Of a stretch of 38,959 nt of DNA, positions 1 through 7,820 are shown one piece after another; position 1 is the stretch's first letter, and every line of letters begins with the position of its first letter. Position numbers and translations under genes: made by a program. This DNA comes from J134 sp964484045 (GTDB lineage Bacteria > Pseudomonadota > Alphaproteobacteria > Sphingomonadales > Rhodothalassiaceae), in contig CAZAEP010000002.1 of assembly GCA_964484045.1 (NCBI GenBank), positions 1 through 38,959 of the forward strand. The letters run 5' to 3'. The notes under the pieces were generated by a model. The model ran no database searches, was not told the origin of the DNA, and saw only the letters and a program-made list of their open reading frames with translations.

Positions 1-1
1 C

Positions 2-1615
2 CGCAATACCTATATCTATCCGCCCGGACCGTCGATGCGGATCGTCTCGGACATCTTCGCCTATACGGCCGCCGAGATGCCGCGCTTCAATCCGATCTCG
101 ATCTCCGGCTACCACATGCAGGAGGCGGGCGCGACGGCCGATCTCGAGCTTGCCTACACGCTCGCCGACGGTATCGAATACGCCCGTGCCGGGGTCGCCG
201 CCGGGCTCGATATTGACCGCTTTGCGCCGCGCTTCTCCTTCTTTTTCGGCATCGGCATGAACTTTTTCATGGAAGTGGCGAAGCTGCGCGCCGCGCGCCT
301 CTTGTGGGCCAGGCTGATGCGCGAGACCTTCCGGCCGAAAAACCCGAAGTCGCTGTGCCTCAGGACGCACTGCCAGACCTCGGGCTGGTCGCTGACGGCG
401 CAGGATGTCTACAACAATATCGTGCGAACGGCGATCGAGGCGCTGGCCGCGACGCATGGCCACACGCAGTCGCTGCACACCAACAGCTTCGACGAGGCGC
501 TGGCGCTGCCGAGCGATACTTCCGCCCGCATTGCGCGCAACACGCAGCTCTTCATCCAGCAGGAGACCGGCACCTGCCGCGTGATCGACCCTTGGGGCGG
601 GGCCTATTATGTCGAGCACCTGACATATGATCTCGCCCGCCGCGCGCTCGATCACATCGCCGAGGTGGAGGCCGAAGGCGGCATGGCGAAAGCGATCGAG
701 GCCGGAATTCCCAAGCTGCGCATCGAGGAAGCGGCGGCGCGCACCCAGGCCTGGATCGACTCCGGACGACAAACCGTGGTCGGCGTCAACAAATATGGCC
801 CCGACACCGCCGATCAGGTCGAGGTGTTGAAGATCGACAATGCGGCGGTGCGCGCCGAGCAGATCGCCAAGCTCGAACGCCTGCGCGTCGAGCGGGATTC
901 CGCGGCGGTCGATGCGGCCCTTGCGGCGCTCAGCAAGGCCGCCGATAGTGGCGAGGGCAATCTCCTGGCGCTGTCGATCGATGCCGCCCGCGCCAAGGCG
1001 ACGGTGGGCGAGATCTCGAAAGCGCTGGAGAGGGTGTTCGGGCGGCACAGGGCCGGCGTGCGCGCCATCGAGGGAGTGTATCTGAGAGAAATGGGACCGG
1101 ACAGCGAACGGATCGCGCAGGTGCGCCGGCTGGTCGAGGCCTTCGCCGAGCGGGAAGGACGACGACCGCGCCTCCTCGTCGCCAAGATGGGGCAGGACGG
1201 TCACGATCGCGGACAGAAGGTGATCGCCAGCGCCTTCGCGGACCTCGGCTTCGACGTCGATATCGGGCCCCTGTTCCAGACCCCCGAGGAGGTCGCGCGG
1301 CAGGCGGTCGAGAACGACGTCCACATGATCGGCGCGAGCTCGCTCGCGGCGGGGCACCTGACGCTCATCCCGGCGCTTCGCGATGCGCTCGAAGCGCTCG
1401 GTCGCGAAGACATCATGATCATCGCCGGCGGGGTCATCCCGCCGCAGGACCACGAGGCCCTGCGCAAGGCGGGCGCGAGTGCGATCTTCGGCCCCGGAAC
1501 GGTGATCCCGGATGCAGCGGTAACCTTGCTCGAATGTCTCAATGAGCGGCTCGGCCACCCGCCGCTCGACGTGCAGACCGCTTTATCCGGCAGCAAGCGA
1601 GGAGCCGCGACATGA
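2..1615 (+). CDS. scpA: Methylmalonyl-CoA mutase large subunit, 5' partial
   Basis: This is the adenosylcobalamin-dependent enzyme that interconverts (R)-methylmalonyl-CoA and succinyl-CoA in propionate metabolism. The gene enters from the left edge. The reading frame is open from base 2 and reads NTYIYPPGPSMRI, a conserved mutase motif, so the ATG at 35 is internal. About 537 residues are present, roughly the last three quarters of the usual 710-730. The catalytic-barrel signatures SGYHMQEAG (active-site Tyr-His pair) and LRTHCQTSGWSL are present. The C-terminal B12-binding domain starts near fragment residue 385 and carries DGHDRG at 1196-1213, whose His is the lower axial cobalt ligand. 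The stop TGA overlaps the next gene's ATG (ATGA, 1612-1615), so the two are probably translationally coupled. The identification is very secure; only the missing N-terminus is unknown. Confidence 0.96.
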   Translation, partial: RNTYIYPPGPSMRIVSDIFAYTAAEMPRFNPISISGYHMQEAGATADLELAYTLADGIEYARAGVAAGLDIDRFAPRFSFFFGIGMNFFMEVAKLRAARLLWARLMRETFRPKNPKSLCLRTHCQTSGWSLTAQDVYNNIVRTAIEALAATHGHTQSLHTNSFDEALALPSDTSARIARNTQLFIQQETGTCRVIDPWGGAYYVEHLTYDLARRALDHIAEVEAEGGMAKAIEAGIPKLRIEEAAARTQAWIDSGRQTVVGVNKYGPDTADQVEVLKIDNAAVRAEQIAKLERLRVERDSAAVDAALAALSKAADSGEGNLLALSIDAARAKATVGEISKALERVFGRHRAGVRAIEGVYLREMGPDSERIAQVRRLVEAFAEREGRRPRLLVAKMGQDGHDRGQKVIASAFADLGFDVDIGPLFQTPEEVARQAVENDVHMIGASSLAAGHLTLIPALRDALEALGREDIMIIAGGVIPPQDHEALRKAGASAIFGPGTVIPDAAVTLLECLNERLGHPPLDVQTALSGSKRGAAT

Positions 1616-2022
1616 TCTTGTTCGAAATCAACTATTTCGCGGTTTTCGTGGCGGCGATCATCTATCTCGGTGTCGCCGCGCTGTGGTATTCGCCGCTTCT
1701 CTTCAGCCATGCCTGGCTCGAGGAGAACCGTATGCCGGCGAGCGAGATGGAACGCCGCGCCCGGCTGGCGGCGATGGGCTATGCCGGCCTCGCGGCGATC
1801 GTGCTCGCGCTGGGACTCGCGCTTCTCATCCGCATCGCCGGAGTGACGAACGGGGTCATGGGGGCGCTCACGGGGCTTTTCGCGGGAGCGCTCCTCTCCG
1901 CCCCGGCGGCCCTGCCGGTCTATGTTTTCGAGAATCGCAGCCTGAGGCTGTTCCTGATCAATGAGGGCATGCCGGTGGTCGCGCTCGTCATCATGGGGGC
2001 CGTGATCGGCGGCTGGCGATGA
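1612..2022 (+). CDS. DUF1761 family small membrane protein
   Basis: This is a 136-residue integral membrane protein with about four hydrophobic segments, near residues 6-28, 48-68, 74-98 and 115-135. The N-terminal pattern (INYFAVFVAAIIYLGVAALWYSPLLF, read here as an aromatic-rich helix ending in LWYSPL) and a following W-containing loop fit the DUF1761 family, for which I know no established biochemical function. The start ATG overlaps the scpA stop by four bases, so translation is probably coupled. dnaE begins 27 bp downstream. I infer only that it is an inner-membrane protein; the family call rests on pattern recognition, not on a search. Confidence 0.72.
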   Translation: MILFEINYFAVFVAAIIYLGVAALWYSPLLFSHAWLEENRMPASEMERRARLAAMGYAGLAAIVLALGLALLIRIAGVTNGVMGALTGLFAGALLSAPAALPVYVFENRSLRLFLINEGMPVVALVIMGAVIGGWR

Positions 2023-2049
2023 GGCGGCGGGTCGGGGAGAGTCGGTGAC

Positions 2050-5000
2050 ATGAGCCTCGCTCCCTTCGTTCATCTGCGCGTCCACACCGCCTATTCCCTG
2101 CTCGAGGGCGCGATCCACATCGCCGATCTCGCCGAGCGCTGCCGGGCCGCGCGCATGCCGGCGGTGGCGATCACCGACAGCGCCAATCTCTTCGGGGCGC
2201 TGGAATTCTCCGAGACCATGGCCGCCGCCGGCGTGCAGCCGATCATCGGCGTCACCCTGCCGGTCGAGACGCCCCATGGCGAGCCGGAACGGCCCGGCCA
2301 TCAGAAGCCGCGGCCCGATGCGCTCGTGCTTCTGGTGCAGAACGAGACCGGCTACCGCAATCTGATGGCGCTGGTCTCGAAGGCGCATCTCGAGAGCGAG
2401 GCGCACGAGGAGCCGCACATCGCGCTCGGCGATCTCGCCGAGAACGGACGCAGCGCGGGCCTGATCGCGCTCACGGGCGGCCCCGACGGCCCGCTCGGGC
2501 GCCTGTTGCGTGCCGGGCAGAAGGACAAGGCGGAGGCGCTTCTCGGCGACCTGAAGGCGCTTTTTCCGGGGCGTCTCTATATCGAGATCCTGCGCCACGG
2601 TCTTCCCGAGGAGGAAGAGACCGAGGCGGCCTTTCTCGATCTCGCCGATGTCCACGCGCTGCCGCTTGTTGCCACCAATCAGTGCTTCTTCCCCGATGCC
2701 GACATGTACGACGCGCATGATGCGCTTCTGTGCATCGCCGAAGGCGCCTATGTCTCGGAGACCGATCGCCGGCGTCTGACGCCCGAGCATCGTTTCAAGT
2801 CCGCGGACGAGATGGCGGAACTCTTCGCCGATCTGCCCGAAGCGGTCGAGAACACGCTGGTGATCGCGCAACGCTGCGCCTTCCGGCCGCAGCCGGTGGC
2901 ACCGATCCTGCCGAAATTCCCCACAGCCGAGGGCATGAGCGAAGCCGACCTTCTCAAGGGCATGGCGGAAGCAGGCCTCAAGCGGCGGCTCGAGGCGCAG
3001 GTCTTTGCGCCCGAGGACGATGCCGAAACACGGGCCGCCAGGGCGAAACCCTATGAGGAACGCCTCGCCTACGAGCTCGACATCATCATCCGAATGGGCT
3101 TTGCCGGCTACTTCCTTATCGTCGCGGACTTCATCCAGTGGGCCAAGGACCACGATATTCCGGTCGGTCCCGGGCGCGGATCGGGGGCCGGCTCGCTGGT
3201 CGCCTGGAGTCTCCGCATCACCGAACTCGATCCCTTGCGCTTCTCGCTTCTCTTCGAGCGCTTTCTCAACCCCGAGCGCGTTTCGATGCCGGACTTCGAC
3301 ATCGATTTCTGCCAGGAAAAGCGCGAACGGGTGATCCGCTATGTCCAGGAGCGCTACGGGCGACGCCATGTGGCGCAGATCATCACCTTCGGGAGCCTGC
3401 AGGCGCGGGCCGCCCTGCGCGATGTCGGTCGCGTCATGCAACAGCCCTATCCGGTAACCGATCGCCTGTGCAAGATGATCCCCAACAACCCCGCCGATCC
3501 CAAGACGCTGGCGCAGGCGCTCGCGGAGGAGCCGCGGCTTCGGCAGGCGCAGCGCGACGATCCCCTGACCGCGGCGGTGATCGATCGCGCGCTCAGGCTC
3601 GAGGGACTTTATCGCCACGCCTCGACCCACGCCGCCGGCGTGGTCATCGGCGATCGGCCGCTCGAGGAACTGGTGCCGCTCTATCGCGACCCGCGCTCGC
3701 CCATGCCGGTGACCCAGTTCCACATGAAATGGGTGGAGCAGGCGGGGCTGGTGAAGTTCGACTTCCTCGGGCTCAAGACCCTGAGCGTGCTCGACCGGGC
3801 GCTGAGCTACATTCGCCGCCGCGGCATCGAGATCGATCTCGGCGCCATCCCGCTCGACGATCCGCGCACCTATGCGATGCTTGCCGAGGGCGACACGGTC
3901 GGCGTCTTTCAGCTTGAATCTTCCGGCATGCGTGCGGTTCTCAAGGGCCTGCGGCCCGACAGTTTCGAGGACATCATCGCCATCGTCGCGCTTTATCGTC
4001 CGGGACCGATGGACAACATCCCGACCTATGTGGCGCGCAAGCACGGCGAGGAAGAGGTCGACTACCCGCATCCGATGATCGCCAAGGTTCTCGAAGAGAC
4101 CTACGGTATCGCCATCTATCAGGAACAGGTGATGCAGATCGCACAGGAGATGGCCGGTTACTCCCTCGGAGAGGCCGACCTCCTGCGCCGCGCCATGGGA
4201 AAGAAGAAGCCCAAGGAGATGGAGCAGCAGCGCGCCCGCTTCATCGAGGGGGCGAAGGAACGCGGCGTCGATGCCGGCCGGGCCGACGAGATCTTCGAGC
4301 TGCTGGCGAAATTCGCCGGCTACGGCTTCAACAAGTCGCACGCCGCTGCCTATGCGCTGGTGGCTTATCAGACCGCCTATCTGAAGGCCAATTTTCCCGT
4401 CGAATTCATGGCCGCGACTATGACATTCGACATGAACAACACCGACAAACTCGCGCAATTCAAAAAAGAACTGGCACGTATGGAAATTCCTCTCCTGGCG
4501 CCGGATGTGAACGCTTCCGAGGTTGCCTTCACCGTCGAGCCAGTGTCGGATCCGGTGGCCGGCGACGTTCGCGCCGGGCTCGGCGTGCGCTATGCGCTGG
4601 CGGCGATCAAGGGTGTCGGCGAGAAGGCGATGGAGGAGGTCGTTCACGAGCGCGAGGCGAACGGGCCGTTCCGCGACCTGTTCGATTTCTCCGAGCGCGT
4701 CGATCCGGCGCACATGAACCGGCGACAGTTCGAGCAGCTCGCCGCCGCCGGCGCGTTCGATCGCATCGAAGCCAACCGGGCGCGGGTGTTCGCCGCCGCC
4801 GAAACGTTGATGCGTCACGCCCATCAGGCCGCGGAGGCGCGGCGTTCGCAGCAGACGAGCCTGTTCGGCGAGGGCAACAGGCTGCCGCAGCCGCCCCTGG
4901 CGGAAGAGCCGGCCTGGACCGAGGCGGAGCGACTGGCGCGCGAGCAGGCGGCGATCGGCTTTTATCTCTCGGCGCATCCGCTTGATGCCTATGCCAGACT

Positions 5001-5550
5001 GCTCACGCGCCTGCGGGTGAAGCCGGCGGCGGCGGTTCTGGCGGCGGGCGAAAACGGACAGACGGTTCGCCTCGCCGGCGTGATCGACGGCTTTGCGGAG
5101 CGCAAGGCGCGCCGCAGCGGCAAGCGATTCGGCGTCTTTCAGCTTTCCGACCCTTCCGGCGGGTTCGAAGTGATGGTCTTTTCCGACGATCTCGAGGGGG
5201 CCCGGGTTCTCGCCGAGGCCGGCGATCCGATCCTGGTCGAGGTCGACGTCCGGGCGACGGCCGAGGGGGACGGCGTCCGCCTTCTGGCGAGGTCGTTGCA
5301 ATCACTCGAGCGCGCCGCGGCGCAGTCCGATACCGGGCTCGAGATCCGGCTCGCCGACAGCAAGGCCCTGAGAATTATTCACGAGCTTCTTACGCCGCAT
5401 CGCGGCGGACGCGGGCGGATCAGTTTTCTTCTGCCGCTCGGAGACGGGCGCGAGGCGCTCGTCGACCTTCCCGATGGCTATCGGGTGACCCCGCCGCTCC
5501 GAAGCGCGATCGCGACACAGGAGGGCGTGCTCGAGGTTGCGGAGACCTGA
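2050..5550 (+). CDS. dnaE: DNA polymerase III alpha subunit (DnaE1)
   Basis: This is the catalytic subunit of the replicative DNA polymerase, 1166 residues, normal for DnaE1. Domains in order are PHP (about 1-210), the C-family polymerase palm and thumb (about 290-570), fingers, helix-hairpin-helix, OB fold (about 990-1070) and a C-terminal tail. The palm acidic residues are visible: PDFDIDF places Asp at 415 and 417, and VKFDFLGL places Asp571. GPGRGSGAGS, a nucleotide-binding signature, lies just before them. QTSLF at 935-939 looks like the internal beta-clamp binding motif. The PHP domain reads HLRVHT rather than HLHVHS, and AITDSAN rather than AITDHGN, so its metal site is degenerate as in E. 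coli DnaE. Proofreading therefore presumably relies on a separate DnaQ. A purine-rich stretch precedes the ATG. Confidence 0.98.
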   Translation: MSLAPFVHLRVHTAYSLLEGAIHIADLAERCRAARMPAVAITDSANLFGALEFSETMAAAGVQPIIGVTLPVETPHGEPERPGHQKPRPDALVLLVQNETGYRNLMALVSKAHLESEAHEEPHIALGDLAENGRSAGLIALTGGPDGPLGRLLRAGQKDKAEALLGDLKALFPGRLYIEILRHGLPEEEETEAAFLDLADVHALPLVATNQCFFPDADMYDAHDALLCIAEGAYVSETDRRRLTPEHRFKSADEMAELFADLPEAVENTLVIAQRCAFRPQPVAPILPKFPTAEGMSEADLLKGMAEAGLKRRLEAQVFAPEDDAETRAARAKPYEERLAYELDIIIRMGFAGYFLIVADFIQWAKDHDIPVGPGRGSGAGSLVAWSLRITELDPLRFSLLFERFLNPERVSMPDFDIDFCQEKRERVIRYVQERYGRRHVAQIITFGSLQARAALRDVGRVMQQPYPVTDRLCKMIPNNPADPKTLAQALAEEPRLRQAQRDDPLTAAVIDRALRLEGLYRHASTHAAGVVIGDRPLEELVPLYRDPRSPMPVTQFHMKWVEQAGLVKFDFLGLKTLSVLDRALSYIRRRGIEIDLGAIPLDDPRTYAMLAEGDTVGVFQLESSGMRAVLKGLRPDSFEDIIAIVALYRPGPMDNIPTYVARKHGEEEVDYPHPMIAKVLEETYGIAIYQEQVMQIAQEMAGYSLGEADLLRRAMGKKKPKEMEQQRARFIEGAKERGVDAGRADEIFELLAKFAGYGFNKSHAAAYALVAYQTAYLKANFPVEFMAATMTFDMNNTDKLAQFKKELARMEIPLLAPDVNASEVAFTVEPVSDPVAGDVRAGLGVRYALAAIKGVGEKAMEEVVHEREANGPFRDLFDFSERVDPAHMNRRQFEQLAAAGAFDRIEANRARVFAAAETLMRHAHQAAEARRSQQTSLFGEGNRLPQPPLAEEPAWTEAERLAREQAAIGFYLSAHPLDAYARLLTRLRVKPAAAVLAAGENGQTVRLAGVIDGFAERKARRSGKRFGVFQLSDPSGGFEVMVFSDDLEGARVLAEAGDPILVEVDVRATAEGDGVRLLARSLQSLERAAAQSDTGLEIRLADSKALRIIHELLTPHRGGRGRISFLLPLGDGREALVDLPDGYRVTPPLRSAIATQEGVLEVAET

Positions 5551-5553
5551 GAG

Positions 5554-6405
5554 GTGAACGCCGTCGCCCCCGTCGCGGCAAGGCCCGCGGCCTCGATACT
5601 CGTCCTGCGCGATGGCCCCGGGGGACTGCAGGTTCTCGTCCTGCGGCGCAGCGTCAGCCTCGCCTTCGGCGGTGGCATGCTGGCCTTTCCCGGCGGACGC
5701 GTCGATGCGGCGGACCGCTTTCTGCCCCGATCACAGGCGGGGACGGGCTGCGGCCGGCGGGCTGAGCACGCCTTTCGCGTGGCGGCGCTGCGCGAGCTCT
5801 TCGAGGAAGCCGGACTGCTGCTTGCCCGTGCGCCGGGAGAGCGTCAGACGGTTTCGGAGGAGATGCGGCGGCGCCTCGCCCGGCGCTATCGTCGGGCCCT
5901 GCATTGCAGAACCGTGGGCCTGGCAAACGTCCTGCGGCGCACCGGCCTCGTTCTCGAGACGCGAGCTCTCGTCCCGTTCGCGCACTGGGTGACGCCGGCG
6001 ATCGCGCCCAGGCGATTCGACACCCGTTTCTATCTTGCCCGCACCCCGCGGGGGCAGAGAGCCAGTGCGGACGGCGTGGAATCCCTCGCCATGGCATGGC
6101 GGCGCCCGCAGGAGATTCTCGAGGCCTGGGAAGCGGGCGCGGAATCGCTGATGTTTCCGACCCGCCTCAATCTGATCAAGCTCGCCCGTGCCGGGAGCGT
6201 CCGTGAAGCGATCGGCAATGCCCGCGCGGAGCCGATCCTGCGCGTCGAGCCGCGCCCGGCCGCAGACGGGACGGCGACGCTGGTGATCCCCGCCGCCGCC
6301 GGCTACGGGGTGCGCGAAGCCGGACCGCGCGATCTCCATCCCGTCGAGGCGCAGGCGCTGGCTGCCCACCTCAGGGCCCGGGCCTCCGCGACACGGGGCG
6401 CCTGA
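5554..6405 (+). CDS. Nudix hydrolase with an interrupted Nudix box (NUDT19-like)
   Basis: This is a 283-residue protein starting at a GTG, 3 bp after the dnaE stop. FPGGRVDAAD (residues 45-54) and RELFEEAG (80-87) form the two halves of a Nudix box, the Mg2+-binding site of enzymes that hydrolyse nucleoside diphosphates linked to another group. About 25 residues separate Asp54 from Arg80, whereas the canonical box has about 7, so there is an insertion of roughly 18 residues. Split boxes are known in the NUDT19/RP2-type branch, some of whose members act on coenzyme A derivatives. Asp replaces the usual Glu at the end of the first half. The substrate cannot be read from sequence; a CoA-type substrate is only a guess. 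It probably shares a transcript with dnaE. Confidence 0.85.
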   Translation: MNAVAPVAARPAASILVLRDGPGGLQVLVLRRSVSLAFGGGMLAFPGGRVDAADRFLPRSQAGTGCGRRAEHAFRVAALRELFEEAGLLLARAPGERQTVSEEMRRRLARRYRRALHCRTVGLANVLRRTGLVLETRALVPFAHWVTPAIAPRRFDTRFYLARTPRGQRASADGVESLAMAWRRPQEILEAWEAGAESLMFPTRLNLIKLARAGSVREAIGNARAEPILRVEPRPAADGTATLVIPAAAGYGVREAGPRDLHPVEAQALAAHLRARASATRGA

Positions 6406-6446
6406 GGATGTGAATTCCTCTTGCAATTCGCGCCGGGGAAGGATAG

Positions 6447-6502
6447 GGGAGCGGCCATCCCACACGCGGGTCTGTGGCATGAGCGGCCGGCCGGCCGTTC
6501 CC
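6447..6502 (+). promoter_or_regulatory. Structured 5' leader of rpsB (candidate)
   Basis: The 172 bp between the Nudix gene and rpsB contains nested inverted repeats. GGGAGCGGCC (6447-6456) can pair with GGCCGTTCCC (6493-6502) over ten positions with one G-U wobble, and inside it CCACA (6460-6464) pairs with TGTGG (6473-6477). Ribosomal protein S2 represses its own mRNA in several bacteria through leader structures, so an autoregulatory leader is plausible. I see no match that I can assign to a named RNA family. A second perfect palindrome, CGGTTCGAACCG (6548-6559), lies just before the ribosome binding site. Confidence 0.4.
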
Positions 6503-6577
6503 GCCATCCGGTGTCTCCCGACTTCGATGGAGATCAAGTGCCCGCGGCGGTTCGAACCGGTAAAGGAGAGAAAGACG

Positions 6578-7744
6578 ATGTCGCTGCCTGCGTTCAGCAT
6601 GCGCCAGCTCTTGGAAGCGGGCGTTCATTTCGGACACCAGACCCACCGTTGGAACCCGAAGATGGCGCCGTACATCTACGGCGAACGGAACGGGATCCAT
6701 ATCATCGATCTGACGAAGACGGTCCCCCTGCTGCAGCGGGCGCTGAACGAGGTGCGCCGCGTGGTCGCGGGCGGTGGTCGCGTGCTGTTCGTCGGCACCA
6801 AGCGGCAGGCCTCGCCGATCATCGCCGATGCGGCCAAACGCTGCGGGCAATATTACGTCAATCACCGCTGGCTCGGTGGCATGCTCACCAACTGGCGCAC
6901 GATCTCGAAGTCGATCAAGCGCCTCAAGGCCCTTGACGAGCAGCTTGCCGACACCACGACCGGCTTCACCAAGAAGGAGCTGCTGCAGCTCACCCGCCAG
7001 CGCGACAAGCTCGAGCGGTCGCTCGGCGGCATCCGCGAGATGGGGGGGCTGCCCGATATCCTGTTCGTCATCGACACCAACAAGGAGAAGATCGCGATCG
7101 ATGAGGCCCGGCGGCTCAACATCCCGATCGTGGCGCTCGTCGACACCAATTGCGATCCCGATCCCATCACCTATCCGGTGCCCGGCAATGATGATGCGAC
7201 GCGCGCGATCAAGCTCTATTGCGACCTGATGGCGCTTGCGGTTCTCGACGGCATCTCCGAACAGCTGGCGGCCTCGGGCGCGGATATCGGCGAGGCGGCG
7301 GAGGTCGTTACCGAGACGGTGGTGGTCGAGGCCGGGACCGAGGCCGGGGACTCCGATGCCGCGGAAGCGGCCGAGGCCGATGCCGCCCCCGGGGAGAAGC
7401 CGGCGGCCGCGGCGGTGTCCGCGGAGCCGCTCCCCGCCGCGACCGTGAGTGAAGAGGCCGGCCCCGCCGAGGCGCCTGCGGAGGAGGCGCAGACAGGGTC
7501 TGAGGAAGCCGCGTCCGCCGACTCCGGGAAAGAGGGTGTCGAAAAGGCCGACGAAGATGCGGCGGCCGGGAAGTCTGCCGCGAAAAAGCCTGCCGACAAG
7601 AAGGCGACGGCCAGGAAGACGGCGCCGAAGAAGGCAACCACCGCCAAGACCTCGAGCAAGGCGAGCGATGCCAAGGCGGAAAAGGCGGGAGCCGGGGCGG
7701 CAGCGGATGCGGCCGCGAGCGACAGCGGCGCGCCGGCAGAATGA
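6578..7744 (+). CDS. rpsB: 30S ribosomal protein S2 with a long C-terminal extension
   Basis: S2 is a small-subunit ribosomal protein. The core is clear from LLEAGVHFGHQTHRWNPKM at the N-terminus, RWLGGMLTNW, and the loop IDTNKEKIAIDEA. The start is ATG 6578, preceded by AAAGGAG; an upstream in-frame ATG at 6410 gives an unrelated, non-conserved extension and is rejected. The protein has 388 residues against a usual 235-260. From about residue 230 to the end it is a low-complexity tail. The first ~100 residues of the tail are rich in Ala, Glu, Pro and Gly, followed by a Lys/Ala/Thr-rich stretch (about 332-370) resembling the tail of histone H1, and then an Ala-rich end. Tail codons stay in frame with no interruption. 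tsf follows 76 bp downstream, the standard arrangement. Confidence 0.98.
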   Translation: MSLPAFSMRQLLEAGVHFGHQTHRWNPKMAPYIYGERNGIHIIDLTKTVPLLQRALNEVRRVVAGGGRVLFVGTKRQASPIIADAAKRCGQYYVNHRWLGGMLTNWRTISKSIKRLKALDEQLADTTTGFTKKELLQLTRQRDKLERSLGGIREMGGLPDILFVIDTNKEKIAIDEARRLNIPIVALVDTNCDPDPITYPVPGNDDATRAIKLYCDLMALAVLDGISEQLAASGADIGEAAEVVTETVVVEAGTEAGDSDAAEAAEADAAPGEKPAAAAVSAEPLPAATVSEEAGPAEAPAEEAQTGSEEAASADSGKEGVEKADEDAAAGKSAAKKPADKKATARKTAPKKATTAKTSSKASDAKAEKAGAGAAADAAASDSGAPAE

Positions 7745-7762
7745 GCGCCCGTCGCCGGGCGC
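7745..7762 (+). terminator. GC-rich hairpin directly after rpsB
   Basis: GCGCCCG (7745-7751) and CGGGCGC (7756-7762) form a perfect 7-bp stem with the loop TCGC, beginning at the first base after the rpsB stop. No T-run follows, so it is not a classical intrinsic terminator. It could attenuate transcription or protect the 3' end of rpsB mRNA before tsf. Confidence 0.4.
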
Positions 7763-7820
7763 ATCTGTCGTCCGTGCCGGGTGAATTCGCATTGTGACTT
7801 GAGACAAGAAGGTGAGAGCG

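Noticed and set aside
1201..5301. A 1366-codon open frame on the minus strand, antisense to scpA's end and dnaE.
   Set aside because: It mirrors dnaE codons in a high-GC genome, where antisense stops are rare. Its translation is rich in Arg, His, Gly and Leu with no recognisable domain, while the opposite strand is unmistakable dnaE.
6421..6449. TTGCAA-17-TAGGGG as the rpsB promoter.
   Set aside because: The -10 is poor, and initiation there would start inside the leader's outer stem. The rpsB promoter may instead lie further upstream in the Nudix gene.
6548..6559. GGTTCGAACC looks like a tRNA T-arm, suggesting a tRNA gene or an attachment-site remnant before rpsB.
   Set aside because: There is no acceptor stem, D arm, anticodon arm or CCA end around it. 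The five-base T-stem does not extend, and the site abuts the rpsB ribosome binding site.
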